Part shown: positions 1-8,019 of the stretch, in pieces
Position numbering within the stretch: position 1 is the first letter of the stretch
How the letters are laid out: every line of letters begins with the position of its first letter
Notes under the pieces: generated by a model
Database searches by the model: none
Told to the model about the DNA's origin: nothing
What the model saw: the letters and a program-made list of their open reading frames with translations, nothing else
DNA from: an uncultured Synechococcus sp.
GTDB taxonomy: Bacteria; Cyanobacteriota; Cyanobacteriia; PCC-6307; Cyanobiaceae
Length of the DNA stretch: 18,543 nt
Assembly: GCA_937975655.1 (NCBI GenBank)
Contig: CALJTZ010000378.1
Location: forward strand, 1 to 18,543
Direction: 5' to 3'
Translations under genes and position numbers: made by a program

Positions 1-50
1 TACGAGATAGTACAAGGTGACTGGAGTTCAGACGTGTGCTCTTCCGATCT
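1..50 (+). other. Illumina index adapter left on the contig end
   Basis: Bases 1-8 match the end of the Illumina P7 oligonucleotide (TACGAGAT). Bases 9-16 (AGTACAAG) sit where the 8-base i7 index lies. Bases 17-50 match the read-2 adapter, beginning GTGACTGGAGTTCAG and ending GCTCTTCCGATCT. This is library-construction sequence, not genomic DNA. Read through in frame it gives the false N-terminus MCSSDL on the first protein. Any promoter, start codon or ORF called here is an artefact. Confidence 0.97.
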
Positions 51-2880
51 GGGTGGCGTTGATCTGCTGGGCTCGGATGTGAGCCTGGAGGTGGGTGGCA
101 ACTGGGTGATGTCCGCCGAAGTGGCGGCAGATTTCAGTGCTGCAGCCGAGAGTGCCGCCGCTGATGCCGAGGCCAGCGCCGCGATTGACAGCCTGCTGGG
201 TGCGGGCATCTCCGAACTGCTGGTGGGTGGCTCGTCTGCTCTCACCACCAAGAGCACCGTTTCCATCGATCTCGGCAGCGCCAGCCAAAGCGGCAATGCC
301 ACCAGCTCCACGCAGGTGGACTCCCTGCTGGGCCTCAACCTTGCTGAAGCATCCGGCAGCGGCGATCTGGACGGTATTGCCGGCGCGCTGCTTCTCAACA
401 ACACCGGAACCGCTTCCTTCTCCGAAACCGCCGTTAGCAGCAGCGGGGATGCCAGCACGGGCGTCGAGATCACCGAGGCCGGCGGCATTCGCCTAGGCGA
501 CACCACCACCGGTGCTCAGATTGTCGGCACCAGTGACGTCAAGCTGGCGATTGACCAATCCGCCTCCAGTGGCGGTGGGGATACCGAAGCCAGCACCCGT
601 CTCACGGAGGTGTATGGCGTTCAGGACAGTGGGCTGCTCGAGAGCGGCGGCTCCACCACCCTCAACTCCAAGCTTTCCGTTGATGGCACTCAGCTCGCCC
701 AGAGCATGGGCGGTGCTGCCACGGCCTCGGCGGAAGGCGACCGGCAGGTTGCCATCGAGCTCGGAACTCAGGAGGCCAACGGCAACGTTCAACTGATCGT
801 TACCAACTTCCTGGGTAGCGAAGCCACGGCCACAAGCGTGCTGGCCACGGCCAGCACGGAAGAAATCCAGGCCTATCTCGCGGGTGTCGAAGCCGACAGC
901 CTGCAAGGGGGCGGCACGGTGTCGGTTACCGCCGACACCACGCTTTCGGTGAGCGGTAGTGCTCGTTCCTCTGAGGACAATGCCACCGCCGTTGCCATCA
1001 ACAGCGCCGTTTACGGCCTTGATGTTGCCGAGGTGGAGGCTGGTGGAGACGTGACCCTGGACGGGTCGGCCAGCTCCTCCCTCACCTTGCTGGCCGACAC
1101 CCTCGACGGTGATGCCCGCACGCTGGCACTGCTCGGTAGCCAAGAGGCTGTGGCTGTGGCCACGCTGCTGGAAGGCTCTGCAGACGCCACGGTGCTTGCC
1201 GATGCGTTGGCCACCTTGGAAGGTGCGGCCTCTAGCGTGGATGGCAATGCCGAGAGCCGTGCCCAACTGGCTTCCCTGCTTGGCCTCAATGCCACCACGG
1301 TTGTGGTGGAAGGCGATGCGGATGTGCTCGCCAACCTGGGTCTTGACGCCACCAATTCAGCCAGCTCGGTCACGGGCAATGCCACCGCCACCTTTGTGGC
1401 CGGTGATGTTCTTGGCAGTGCCGTTGACGACTTCAGCAGTGGCGGCGAGCTGACCCTCGGCAGCGATGTGGCTGCTGAGGTGGCTCTGCTGGCCTCCAGC
1501 ATTGATGGAGTGGTGTACAGCGACGCTGTTCTCGACCAGATCACAGCCAGCCAGGGCAACTACAGCGCCGATGGCCGTGGCGATCTCAGCCTTGGCACCC
1601 TGGTGGAGATCGAGCTGGGGGCCTCCAGCGTTGCAGGGGATGCCAGCAGTGAGCTCTCGATTGGCCAGGGAGCTGCCGCCAGTGGTGAAGCGAACAGTGC
1701 GGACGCGATCAGCACGGGCTCTGATCTAGACGTCGTTGCCACAACGGAGCTGACCGCTTCCGTTGAAGCGTCCAGCACCGATGGTTCCGTTGCCGTTCAG
1801 GTGGATGGCGGCGACGGTACCGCGCTCCAGGTGGATGGCATCAGCAACCTGGATCTGGTTGCTGGTGGCGATCTCAACGCCTCCGTGTCTGCTGACACCG
1901 AGCTCACGGCCACAGCTGGTACCCAGGAGGGTACGGCCAGCACCGAAGTGAGCCTGGACGTGGTTGCCGTGGATCACGGCTCCATCCAGGGCAGCCAGGA
2001 TGGCGATGTGACCCTCACGGCCAGCAGCAGCACGGAGCTGGTGGCCAGTAGTGAAGGCGATCAGGCCAGCGATACCGCCATCGTGGGTGTGGATGCGGTG
2101 GTTGCTGGCTACCGCGGTGAGGATGGCCAAGGCATCAGCCAGGATCGCAATGGCTCCATCGACATTGATGCCAGCAATACGGCCGAGATCATCGCAGCGG
2201 CCACCGGTGGCGATGCCCTGATTGCCGCTGACCTGCACGCTATTGGCGCTTCTTTGGCGGATGAGGGCTTCCTCAGCCTTGGTGGCACCGGTGATGTGAG
2301 CAGTGTGGGTGTGATTGGTGCCGAGATGATCGCCAACAGCCAGTTCGGTTCAGTGGGCATCAACACCACCCTCTCCGCTCGTGGCATCAGCGGCGGTGAA
2401 GTGCAGGGCGCCGGTTTGGATGGCAGCGTGAGCGGTACTGGTCTGATCAATGCCAGTCTGCTGGGCCTCACCCAATGGGGCGATGCAGACCTCGCCAGCC
2501 AGACCAGTGCTGTGGGCCTCGATAACAGCATCCTGGGGGCAGGGTTTGGCGATAACAGCATCAGCGGCATCAGCCGGGTGTCGGTGGAAAGCCTCAGCGC
2601 CACAGACGCTGGTGATGCCTCGGCTCTGCACTACAGCAAGAGCGTGGGTGTGTTGGCGAATGACGCCAGCCCAACCTTGATGACCTCCGGAGCCGATCTG
2701 GTAGCCATTGCTGAGGATTCCAGCTTCGTGACGGCCATGACCAGCCAGGGCCAGGCCACCAGCCACAGCCAGTCCGAAACCGTTGGTATCAGTGGCGCCG
2801 AGGTGTCGCTCTATGGCGACGGCAACCTGGTGGTGGAAGCCAGCTCCAAGGCCAGCGCCATCAGCTCCAGCGACGCCTAA
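51..2880 (+). CDS. Repeat protein 1: long Ala/Ser/Gly-rich predicted beta-solenoid, 5'-truncated
   Basis: About 942 genuine codons are open to a TAA stop; the true start lies off the contig because bases 1-50 are adapter. The protein is very rich in Ala, Ser, Thr, Gly, Asp and Val, has almost no Lys or Arg, and has no cysteine once the adapter-encoded part is removed. Degenerate units of about 40-50 residues recur, of the kind 'GGDVTL...SASS...GDA.A....L.GL', which suggests a stacked beta-strand solenoid. The last 65 residues (from about base 2686) contain AIAEDSSFVTAMTSQGQAT and align with the C-terminal modules of the four downstream paralogues. Its units are the most divergent of the five and do not show the clear two-type alternation of proteins 2-4. 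A secreted or cell-surface structural protein is likely. No catalytic motif or membrane segment is visible, and the export signal cannot be judged without the N-terminus. Confidence 0.85.
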
Positions 2881-2916
2881 GCTCAGCGGCTTGGGTTGTC
2901 CGACACGGGACCTTCG

Positions 2917-3507
2917 ATGGCACTGGGCCGCCGCGGCGAGCGCGATCAACACGGACGCTTTGTGGAGAAGCAAAGCCCGCTTGCGCGTCGGGTGGAAGTG
3001 TGGCTGGAACCTGATCTGATCGAGTTGATCGATCGGCACTGTGCCCCCTTGAAGGAAGGGCGCGGCCGCTTGATGCAACGGCTGTTGCAACAGCTGCTCA
3101 AGGCCGAGATGCCGGCTGATCAGTTTGCCCCCGGGCGCTCCTTGGTGCGCGTGAGTGCCGAGGGATTGGAGCGCGATACCCATGTCTTAACCGCGGATCA
3201 AGCCGGGCGGCTGCTCACCTGTGGCCCTGAAGCCTGGCTGGAGTGGAATCACCTAGAAGGCTGGAATCTGCTGCTCCGGCAGGAGCCGTTGGAGCTCGCT
3301 GGTGCCACGTTGGAAGACCTGGCTGCTGTGGCCGAACCCGCGCTGATGAGCGCCGGTTTTGATCTGCAGGCACCAGAGGTGGCCGCTGTGCTGGCGGCGT
3401 GTGCGGCCGCCCTGGAAGAGGAACAGGCCCTCCTCAGCGCTGAATCCGTGGACGACGATTTCGAATTTGTGCCCTGGGATGGCACGCCGCAGGCCGCCAA
3501 GCCCTGA
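2917..3507 (+). CDS. Probable ribbon-helix-helix DNA-binding protein, conserved hypothetical
   Basis: This 196-aa protein starts 36 bp after the stop of repeat protein 1 and may share its transcript. Residues about 22-62 read RRVEVWLEPDLIELIDRHC...KEGRGRLMQRLLQQLL. That fits one beta strand (RVEVWL), a first helix, a GRG turn and a second helix, the Arc/MetJ-type ribbon-helix-helix pattern. The remainder is acidic and helical, with Leu/Ala-rich stretches and an acidic tail (SVDDDFEFVPWDG), and matches nothing I recognise. ATG 2917 is preferred because it leaves a compact N-terminus before the domain; an in-frame TTG at 2896 would add seven residues. The composition is normal (it has Cys, Trp, Arg), unlike its neighbours. 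A transcriptional regulator is inferred from the fold pattern, and regulation of this locus is only suggested by position. Confidence 0.8.
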   Translation: MALGRRGERDQHGRFVEKQSPLARRVEVWLEPDLIELIDRHCAPLKEGRGRLMQRLLQQLLKAEMPADQFAPGRSLVRVSAEGLERDTHVLTADQAGRLLTCGPEAWLEWNHLEGWNLLLRQEPLELAGATLEDLAAVAEPALMSAGFDLQAPEVAAVLAACAAALEEEQALLSAESVDDDFEFVPWDGTPQAAKP

Positions 3508-3516
3508 CTTTTCATC

Positions 3517-3525
3517 GATAAGCAA
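3517..3525 (+). promoter_or_regulatory. GATAAGCAA motif, copy A
   Basis: GATAAGCAA lies 9 bp after the stop of the ribbon-helix-helix gene. The same nonamer occurs once in regions B and C, and with one change in region D. No function is known; a shared regulator site is inferred from recurrence in all four regions that precede repeat genes. Confidence 0.45.
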
Positions 3526-3599
3526 CCCTGATCGCCTTGTTTTGGGTCCCATCGTGGCTCTCAGCTCACCCCTTTGCGTGAGTTGCGTCAATACTGAGT

Positions 3600-3656
3600 C
3601 ATACGGAAGCGTCCTTTGTTGCAGTCGTCGCAATCGCGGTTTGGGTGCTTCGTATG
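3600..3656 (+). other. Imperfect hairpin bounded by CATACG / CGTATG
   Basis: CATACGGAAGC (3600-3610) pairs with GCTTCGTATG (3647-3656) as ten base pairs with one bulged G. A smaller TTGC/GCAA stem with a 7-nt loop (3619-3633) nests inside. There is no T-tract, so this is not a typical terminator. It could be a structured leader or an operator. Confidence 0.45.
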
Positions 3657-3736
3657 GCTGGCTTTGGGCCATTGATCCCCCTGCTTGTTGTTGCGCGGTT
3701 TGCTGATTATGGCTCGCCAATACAAGGCCATACCTG

Positions 3737-3767
3737 GCAATATCGACAGAGGGTCTAGTTGCGCATA
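3737..3767 (+). promoter_or_regulatory. GCAATATCGAC-N15-GCATA element upstream of gene 2
   Basis: GCAATATCGAC (3737-3747) is followed 15 nt later by GCATA (3763-3767). Its 3' part lies about 75-95 bp before the ATG at 3842. The same two words occur at nearly the same spacing and distance before the ATG of gene 4 (11204-11235). It may be a promoter core or activator site; the match to sigma-70 hexamers is poor. Confidence 0.4.
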
Positions 3768-3841
3768 GGTTCTTGGTATGCCCCGTGGCGGGGTTGTGCG
3801 CTGCTTGCTGACGCCAAGCCCAAAACCTGCATCTCTCTGTC

Positions 3842-6800
3842 ATGGCACTCACCGACACTTCTGCAACGACAGCCTCGGCGATGAAGGCTGGTAATACGCT
3901 GTTGGTGCAGGCGCCGCCGACTGCGTTTGACTCCGCGACTGGCAAATACACCACCGCAGCCCAGCCCAGCTTGACAGTTGGCGACGCTGTCAGTATTGGT
4001 GATGCCACATACTTCGTCAAAACGGTTGATGCGACAGGCTTTATTCTTGCCGCCACGCCTGGTGGAGCTGCGCTGACATCGACGGCCGCGCCGGCGCTTG
4101 CTTCAATACAGGCAAGTGGTGTTTCGTATATTGATTCTTATTCTGATGCTCCCATTGATTCCCTGGCCCTCGACCAGGTTGGAGCTGTTGCCGGTCTGAA
4201 AGACCTCAACGCCAATCTCGATGGCGATGCCACGATTCAGGCGACATCTACTGCCAAGAGTGCAGCTACAACGACGGTGGTGAGTGGGGAGGTGGCCAGC
4301 CTGGCTGAGATTGCCAGCAATGCCGGCTTGACCTATTCAGGCAACAGCAACAGTGCCAACAAGATTGACGTCGCTTCCAACGCGACGCTCTCCAACGATT
4401 CTGCCTCCACCCTGGCCGCATCGGCGTCCACCACCAATGGAGCTGCTGCCTCTGTTGCTGATCTGGGTCGGGCCGCGGGTATTGAAAATCTCACCGATTT
4501 GGATGTCGGTGGCAACCTTGCGATGCTTGGCAAGAGCGTTGCCGGCATCAGCGCCGTTTCAGAGACGGTGACGGGTGAAGCTGGTGCCACCGCAACGTTG
4601 AGTACTACACAGCAGGGCCTGGAAACCACCGGCCTAGCCGATATCAAAGCTGACGCCAGCCTTCAGGGCATTACGCAGCTGACCAATACAGCCACGGCTG
4701 CCACATTCAGCAGCGCAAGCGCTACGGGCAAGGGCCTGCTGGACGATGTGACCGGCGCCGATGCCCTGGCGAGTGCTGGCAGCATCCAAGGTGCCACGAT
4801 TGAAGATCTCAACATCGGTGGCATCGGCACGGTGCTGGGCCAGGCAGGCCTGACCAATACCGCCACTGCCACCAACGTGGACGGCTCGGCTACCGCCTTC
4901 AGTGCACAGGGCGGTGGCGCTTCTGGCAGTGGCTTTATGGAAGGCCTGGATCTCCAGGGACCCATGGATGTCAAAAGCGATGCAGGCATCACGGGCACGG
5001 CCAACCTCACCGGCAAGGCTGTGGCGAACACCACCAAGGGTGCCGCAACAGCAGATGCCGAAGCCAATATCCTCAACGGCGCCGACCTGACGGGCGGCAC
5101 ACTTGATGTCGGCGGCATTGCCGATCTCAAGGGCAACCTCAACTACGGCCTCACAGCTGAGGCCAGCAACGTTGAAGGTGGTACTGCTCGAGCCGAAGCG
5201 CAGGCCAACAGCGCCACAGCGTTGGCCGGTAAGGGTTCAGGCGCTGGCGACCCCCTCGTGAGCGACACGGCAACTGGTATTGATATCGATGCTGCCGGCA
5301 GCCTGAGTGGCATCAACATTGGCTCGTTGAAGGCCACCGCCAGTAGCACCGGCTCCACGGCCCAGGCCTACGCAGGAGCTGGGGACACGGCCACTGGCGC
5401 CATGCTCCCCTCTGTTGACATCGGGGGACTGGGCACGATTTCTGGCGCTGCCCAGTTGACCAGCACGGCAACGGCTGAGAGCGTCACGGGCATCACCACC
5501 GCAGAAGCCGGTAAGGGCGGCTCTGTGATGGGCTTGAGCGCCAGTGGCCAAGCTGCTGAGACCTCTGGTTCAGAGCTGTCGAACTTGGGGGGGCTCAGTG
5601 ATCTGAGCCTCGACAACTTCAACATCAAGGTGGCCTCTGACGCCACGATCGGCGCGCAGGCTTTCAGCAACCTGAACGCTCAGGCCACCAGCTCTGCTGG
5701 CGCCGCCACAGCTGAGGCCGGCAGCTCCACCACCGATTCGGGTACCGCCAAGCCTGACAACAGTGTCATCGGTATCGCCTCCGGTATGGACATCAAGGTT
5801 GGGGGCGTGGGCACCCTCACCGCCTTGGCCCAGGGCACGGCAACAGCTGGTGCGACCAGCGTCACGGATGACGCCGATGCGCTTGGAGCGATGGCTGCGC
5901 TTGGCATCAACGACCTGGAGATGACCACCAGCTCCGATGCGACCCTCCGATCCACCGCCACGCTGGTGGGTAAGGCAACTGCGCTTACCACGGGTGATTC
6001 CGCAGTCTTGGATTCGTCGTTGGCGGGGCTTGATCTCGACGCCAAGGCCGTCAGTGGTTTGGCCCTGGATGTGGGCGGGATCGGCAACCTCACCGGTTCG
6101 GCCACGATCACGGGTGAGGCCACGGCCGGAGTGGTTACCGGCGCGGCCGATGCGCGCGCTGACATTGATGCCCTTGGCCTGGACAACGCCTGGGTTCAAA
6201 CCGCTTCCGATGGCACCATCACCAGCACGGGCCTGCTCAATTTGGATGTGATCGCCGCCAGCACTGCTGGTACGGCCAAGGCTGAGGGCGATTTCGATGC
6301 CACCGGTGCCAAGAGCCTCTACATCGGTAATACCGAGTTCACCCCAGAGACAGACTTTGTGGGCATCGGCGGCGTTGCCACCCTGAAGGGTCAGGCCCAG
6401 GTGACGGCCGACATGACGGCGACCAGTGTGACTGGAGCTGCCGAGACCTATTCCGGGATGAACACAGGCGCTGGTGGAACCATGGATTTCACCGCCAATG
6501 CGTCCCGCATCGTCGGCCTGGAGGACGTGGATCTCAGGGGCGCTAGCGATGGCACCATCCTGGGCACCGCCAAAGGCGCCTTCACCACCAAGGCTGAGTC
6601 CACTGGGCAGGATGCCACCGCGCAGGCAGCCCAGAGCCTGTTGGGTATCTACGACCTCAACCTCAACCTGGGCGGCATGGGCCAGATCAATGCCATCGTG
6701 AACGACAGCAATTTCGTGGGAGCCCACTCGGTGAGTGGCAATGCCACAGCCGTGTCGATCCTCGATGCGGTGGGCCTGGCTGGCGGAGACATGCACATCG

Positions 6801-6871
6801 CCGGCAATGCCAGCATCAACGCCACCGTTGGGGTTGATTCCAAGTCCGAATCGTTCAGCGTTGCTGGCTGA
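3842..6871 (+). CDS. Repeat protein 2: 1009-aa predicted beta-solenoid with alternating A/B repeats
   Basis: The ATG at 3842 is preceded by a pyrimidine-rich stretch without a Shine-Dalgarno site, as in genes 3 and 4. Residues about 17-90 form a segment absent from the paralogues (LTVGDAVSIGDATYFV and ILAATPGGAAL). It resembles short beta modules I recall from phage tail-fibre and adhesin proteins, which is a tentative likeness. From about residue 120, units of about 44 residues alternate: type A carries 'SDATI' (e.g. KVASDATIGAQAF), type B carries 'VGGIGTL' (e.g. DLNIGGIGTVLGQAGL). The C-terminus has AIVNDSNFVGAHSVSGNATA. The protein has no cysteine, one Trp, few charged residues, no signal peptide and no membrane helix. 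A secreted or surface structural protein is inferred. Its 3' end overlaps the convergent barrel gene by 17 bp. Its last 200 bp are closely similar in DNA sequence to the end of gene 4. Confidence 0.9.
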   Translation: MALTDTSATTASAMKAGNTLLVQAPPTAFDSATGKYTTAAQPSLTVGDAVSIGDATYFVKTVDATGFILAATPGGAALTSTAAPALASIQASGVSYIDSYSDAPIDSLALDQVGAVAGLKDLNANLDGDATIQATSTAKSAATTTVVSGEVASLAEIASNAGLTYSGNSNSANKIDVASNATLSNDSASTLAASASTTNGAAASVADLGRAAGIENLTDLDVGGNLAMLGKSVAGISAVSETVTGEAGATATLSTTQQGLETTGLADIKADASLQGITQLTNTATAATFSSASATGKGLLDDVTGADALASAGSIQGATIEDLNIGGIGTVLGQAGLTNTATATNVDGSATAFSAQGGGASGSGFMEGLDLQGPMDVKSDAGITGTANLTGKAVANTTKGAATADAEANILNGADLTGGTLDVGGIADLKGNLNYGLTAEASNVEGGTARAEAQANSATALAGKGSGAGDPLVSDTATGIDIDAAGSLSGINIGSLKATASSTGSTAQAYAGAGDTATGAMLPSVDIGGLGTISGAAQLTSTATAESVTGITTAEAGKGGSVMGLSASGQAAETSGSELSNLGGLSDLSLDNFNIKVASDATIGAQAFSNLNAQATSSAGAATAEAGSSTTDSGTAKPDNSVIGIASGMDIKVGGVGTLTALAQGTATAGATSVTDDADALGAMAALGINDLEMTTSSDATLRSTATLVGKATALTTGDSAVLDSSLAGLDLDAKAVSGLALDVGGIGNLTGSATITGEATAGVVTGAADARADIDALGLDNAWVQTASDGTITSTGLLNLDVIAASTAGTAKAEGDFDATGAKSLYIGNTEFTPETDFVGIGGVATLKGQAQVTADMTATSVTGAAETYSGMNTGAGGTMDFTANASRIVGLEDVDLRGASDGTILGTAKGAFTTKAESTGQDATAQAAQSLLGIYDLNLNLGGMGQINAIVNDSNFVGAHSVSGNATAVSILDAVGLAGGDMHIAGNASINATVGVDSKSESFSVAG

Positions 6872-7604
6872 GCCCAGCGCTCGGTGCCAATGCTCCGAAG
6901 CGGTAGCGCACGCCCAGCCGGTATCCCCAACTGGTGAGGGCGCTGCGGTCCAGGGTGTCCCGGCTCACGGCTGGAGCCCCCTGGTACACCGCCTCGGCGA
7001 ACAGATCGCTGCGGGGAGAGGAGCGATAGGTGAGACCGGCCTTGGCCTGGTAGCCCAGCATGCTGTTGCTTCCCCCTCCGAACGATTGGCTCACCGCTCC
7101 AAGGGTGAGATTCGTGGCGCTGGAGGTGATGTTGGTGTAACCAAGGCCACCGCCCACGTAGGGCACGAGGCGGTCGTTGACTGGTAGATCCAGGTAAACG
7201 CTCGCAAAGACGCTATTGCTGGTGACCTGTGGATTGCTGGTGCTGGCCGCCACGGGATTGACGCCGACGGACCAGGACGAGGACCGCACGGAGGCTTCAC
7301 GATGAACGACGGTGAGCTCGCTGCGCAGGGAGCCAAAGTCGTAGCCCACTCCCACATCGAACGCAAAACCGGGATCCGCCTGCACAGTGCCTTGGATGGG
7401 CAGCAGGGGACCCAGGCGACTGTCGTTGTAGCTCACGGGTTGGGGCCAACTCGCGCCAGCCGAGACGGTGGCGTACGGACCTTTGGGCTCTGGGGGGAGT
7501 GGCGCGGCGGTGGCAACGGCTGAGAACCCTGCTGCCTGGCCCGCGATCAAAAGCAGTGCCGTGCTTCGGATCGCTCCTTTGCTGAGAACCAGCGATCGGG
7601 TCAA
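6855..7604 (-). CDS. Outer-membrane beta-barrel protein, OmpA-like/opacity type
   Basis: From a TTG at 7604 the protein has 249 aa. It opens with an n-region MTRSLVLSKGAIR, a hydrophobic core STALLLIAGQAAGFSAV, and a likely signal-peptidase site around ATAA-PLPP. The mature part shows about eight amphipathic strands: YATVSAGAS, GFAFDVGVGYDFG, LRSELTVVHREA, NSVFASVYLDLPV, LVPYVGGGLGYTN, MLGYQAKAGLTYR, SDLFAEAVYQGA and WGYRLGVRYRFG. This is the usual plan of small 8-stranded outer-membrane barrels. A 12-residue tail follows the closing strand. The frame is open to an ATG at 7790, but that would bury the signal peptide 60 residues in, across an AT-rich promoter-like patch near 7650-7680; TTG 7631 is another possible start. 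It is the only Sec-signal protein in the window. A role as outer-membrane anchor or pore for the neighbouring proteins is speculation. Confidence 0.85.
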   Translation of the reverse strand: MTRSLVLSKGAIRSTALLLIAGQAAGFSAVATAAPLPPEPKGPYATVSAGASWPQPVSYNDSRLGPLLPIQGTVQADPGFAFDVGVGYDFGSLRSELTVVHREASVRSSSWSVGVNPVAASTSNPQVTSNSVFASVYLDLPVNDRLVPYVGGGLGYTNITSSATNLTLGAVSQSFGGGSNSMLGYQAKAGLTYRSSPRSDLFAEAVYQGAPAVSRDTLDRSALTSWGYRLGVRYRFGALAPSAGLSQQR

Positions 7605-7781
7605 GCTTTCTGAGAGCGAGGGTGTCGTCAATGCGCTACTCAATTCGTGCAAGCTGTGCGAATTTACCGAAAAATCCCCTGCTTCTACGCTTTTGGCACA
7701 GTGCTGACGGGGTGATGCGGCCGCCAGTGCTGGACCGGGCCTGACCGGCAGAGCCTTCCCCGGCCACCCAGTCCACCCCCT

Positions 7782-7793
7782 GATAAGCAATAC
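7782..7793 (+). promoter_or_regulatory. GATAAGCAATAC motif, copy B
   Basis: GATAAGCAA, identical to copies A and C, continues into TAC as in copy D. It lies in the divergent region, so it could serve the barrel gene, repeat gene 3 or both. No function is known. Confidence 0.45.
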
Positions 7794-7829
7794 ATATCAA
7801 CACCTGCATACATGCGCCGGCTTGAGCGG

Positions 7830-7873
7830 CCAACCGCCGGCTACCGGTTTGCAGCCCGTCCGCCGGTGGTTGG
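7830..7873 (+). other. Long GC-rich stem-loop in region B
   Basis: CCAACCGCCGG (7830-7840) pairs with CCGGTGGTTGG (7863-7873) as eleven pairs with one G-U. The next pair (7841/7862) also forms, and further G-U pairs extend the outer end to about 7827/7876. The loop of about 20 nt contains the palindrome ACCGGT. The wobble pairs favour a plus-strand RNA, possibly the gene 3 leader. There is no T-tract, so it is probably not a terminator. Confidence 0.45.
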
Positions 7874-7979
7874 TTGATTTTGGCAAGATCTTGTCTATCG
7901 GTATGGATTTGTATGTTTGGCCTGAAAACGTAGGGGTGTAATCGTTGCCGGCTCTTGGCGCTTGGCCCTGGGGTTTTCC

Positions 7980-8019
7980 GTATTGCTGCGAGCCCCTGAG
8001 CAGGGGTTTTGAGCAATAC
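7980..8019 (+). other. Symmetric nested hairpin, GTATTGC ... GCAATAC
   Basis: The outer arms GTATTGC (7980-7986) and GCAATAC (8013-8019) are perfect complements. Inside, AGCCCCT (7991-7997) pairs with AGGGGTT (8002-8008), with one G-U, around the loop GAGC. The arms are separated by 4-nt spacers on both sides (TGCG and TTGA), so the layout is exactly 7-4-7-4-7-4-7. The element ends about 157 bp before the gene 3 ATG. It could be a leader RNA structure or a protein-binding palindrome. The TTTT after the inner stem gives it a weak terminator-like look. Confidence 0.5.

Larger units (their letters stand above)
3508..3841. other. Intergenic region A, upstream of repeat gene 2
   Basis: This 334-bp non-coding stretch is AT-richer than the flanking genes. 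It holds GATAAGCAA (3517-3525), a long imperfect hairpin (3600-3656), and ATAC or GTAT words near 3591, 3601, 3652, 3720, 3730 and 3776. It also holds GCAATATCGAC (3737-3747) followed by GCATA (3763-3767), an arrangement repeated upstream of gene 4. ORFs crossing this region on either strand have no protein-like character. No rho-independent terminator with a T-tract follows the upstream gene. A promoter and leader for gene 2 probably lie here. Confidence 0.6.

Noticed and set aside
34..51. GTG start giving MCSSDL as N-terminus of repeat protein 1
   Set aside because: These codons are Illumina adapter, so the start is not biological.
1800..1840. RTX calcium-binding repeats (VDGGDGTALQVDG) in protein 1
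   Set aside because: Only a single loose match; there are no tandem GGxGxDxux nonapeptides in any of the proteins. Type I secretion therefore remains an inference.
5570..6796. 408-aa minus-strand ORF opposite repeat gene 2
   Set aside because: Gly/His/Arg-rich sequence generated by the antisense of Ala/Ser/Thr repeats. The plus frame shows coherent repeats and homology to four paralogues.
7605..7790. ATG 7790 as the start of the barrel protein
   Set aside because: It would place the signal peptide about 60 residues inside the protein and translate an AT-rich promoter-like patch. TTG 7604 or 7631 gives a normal signal peptide, though neither has a clear ribosome-binding site.
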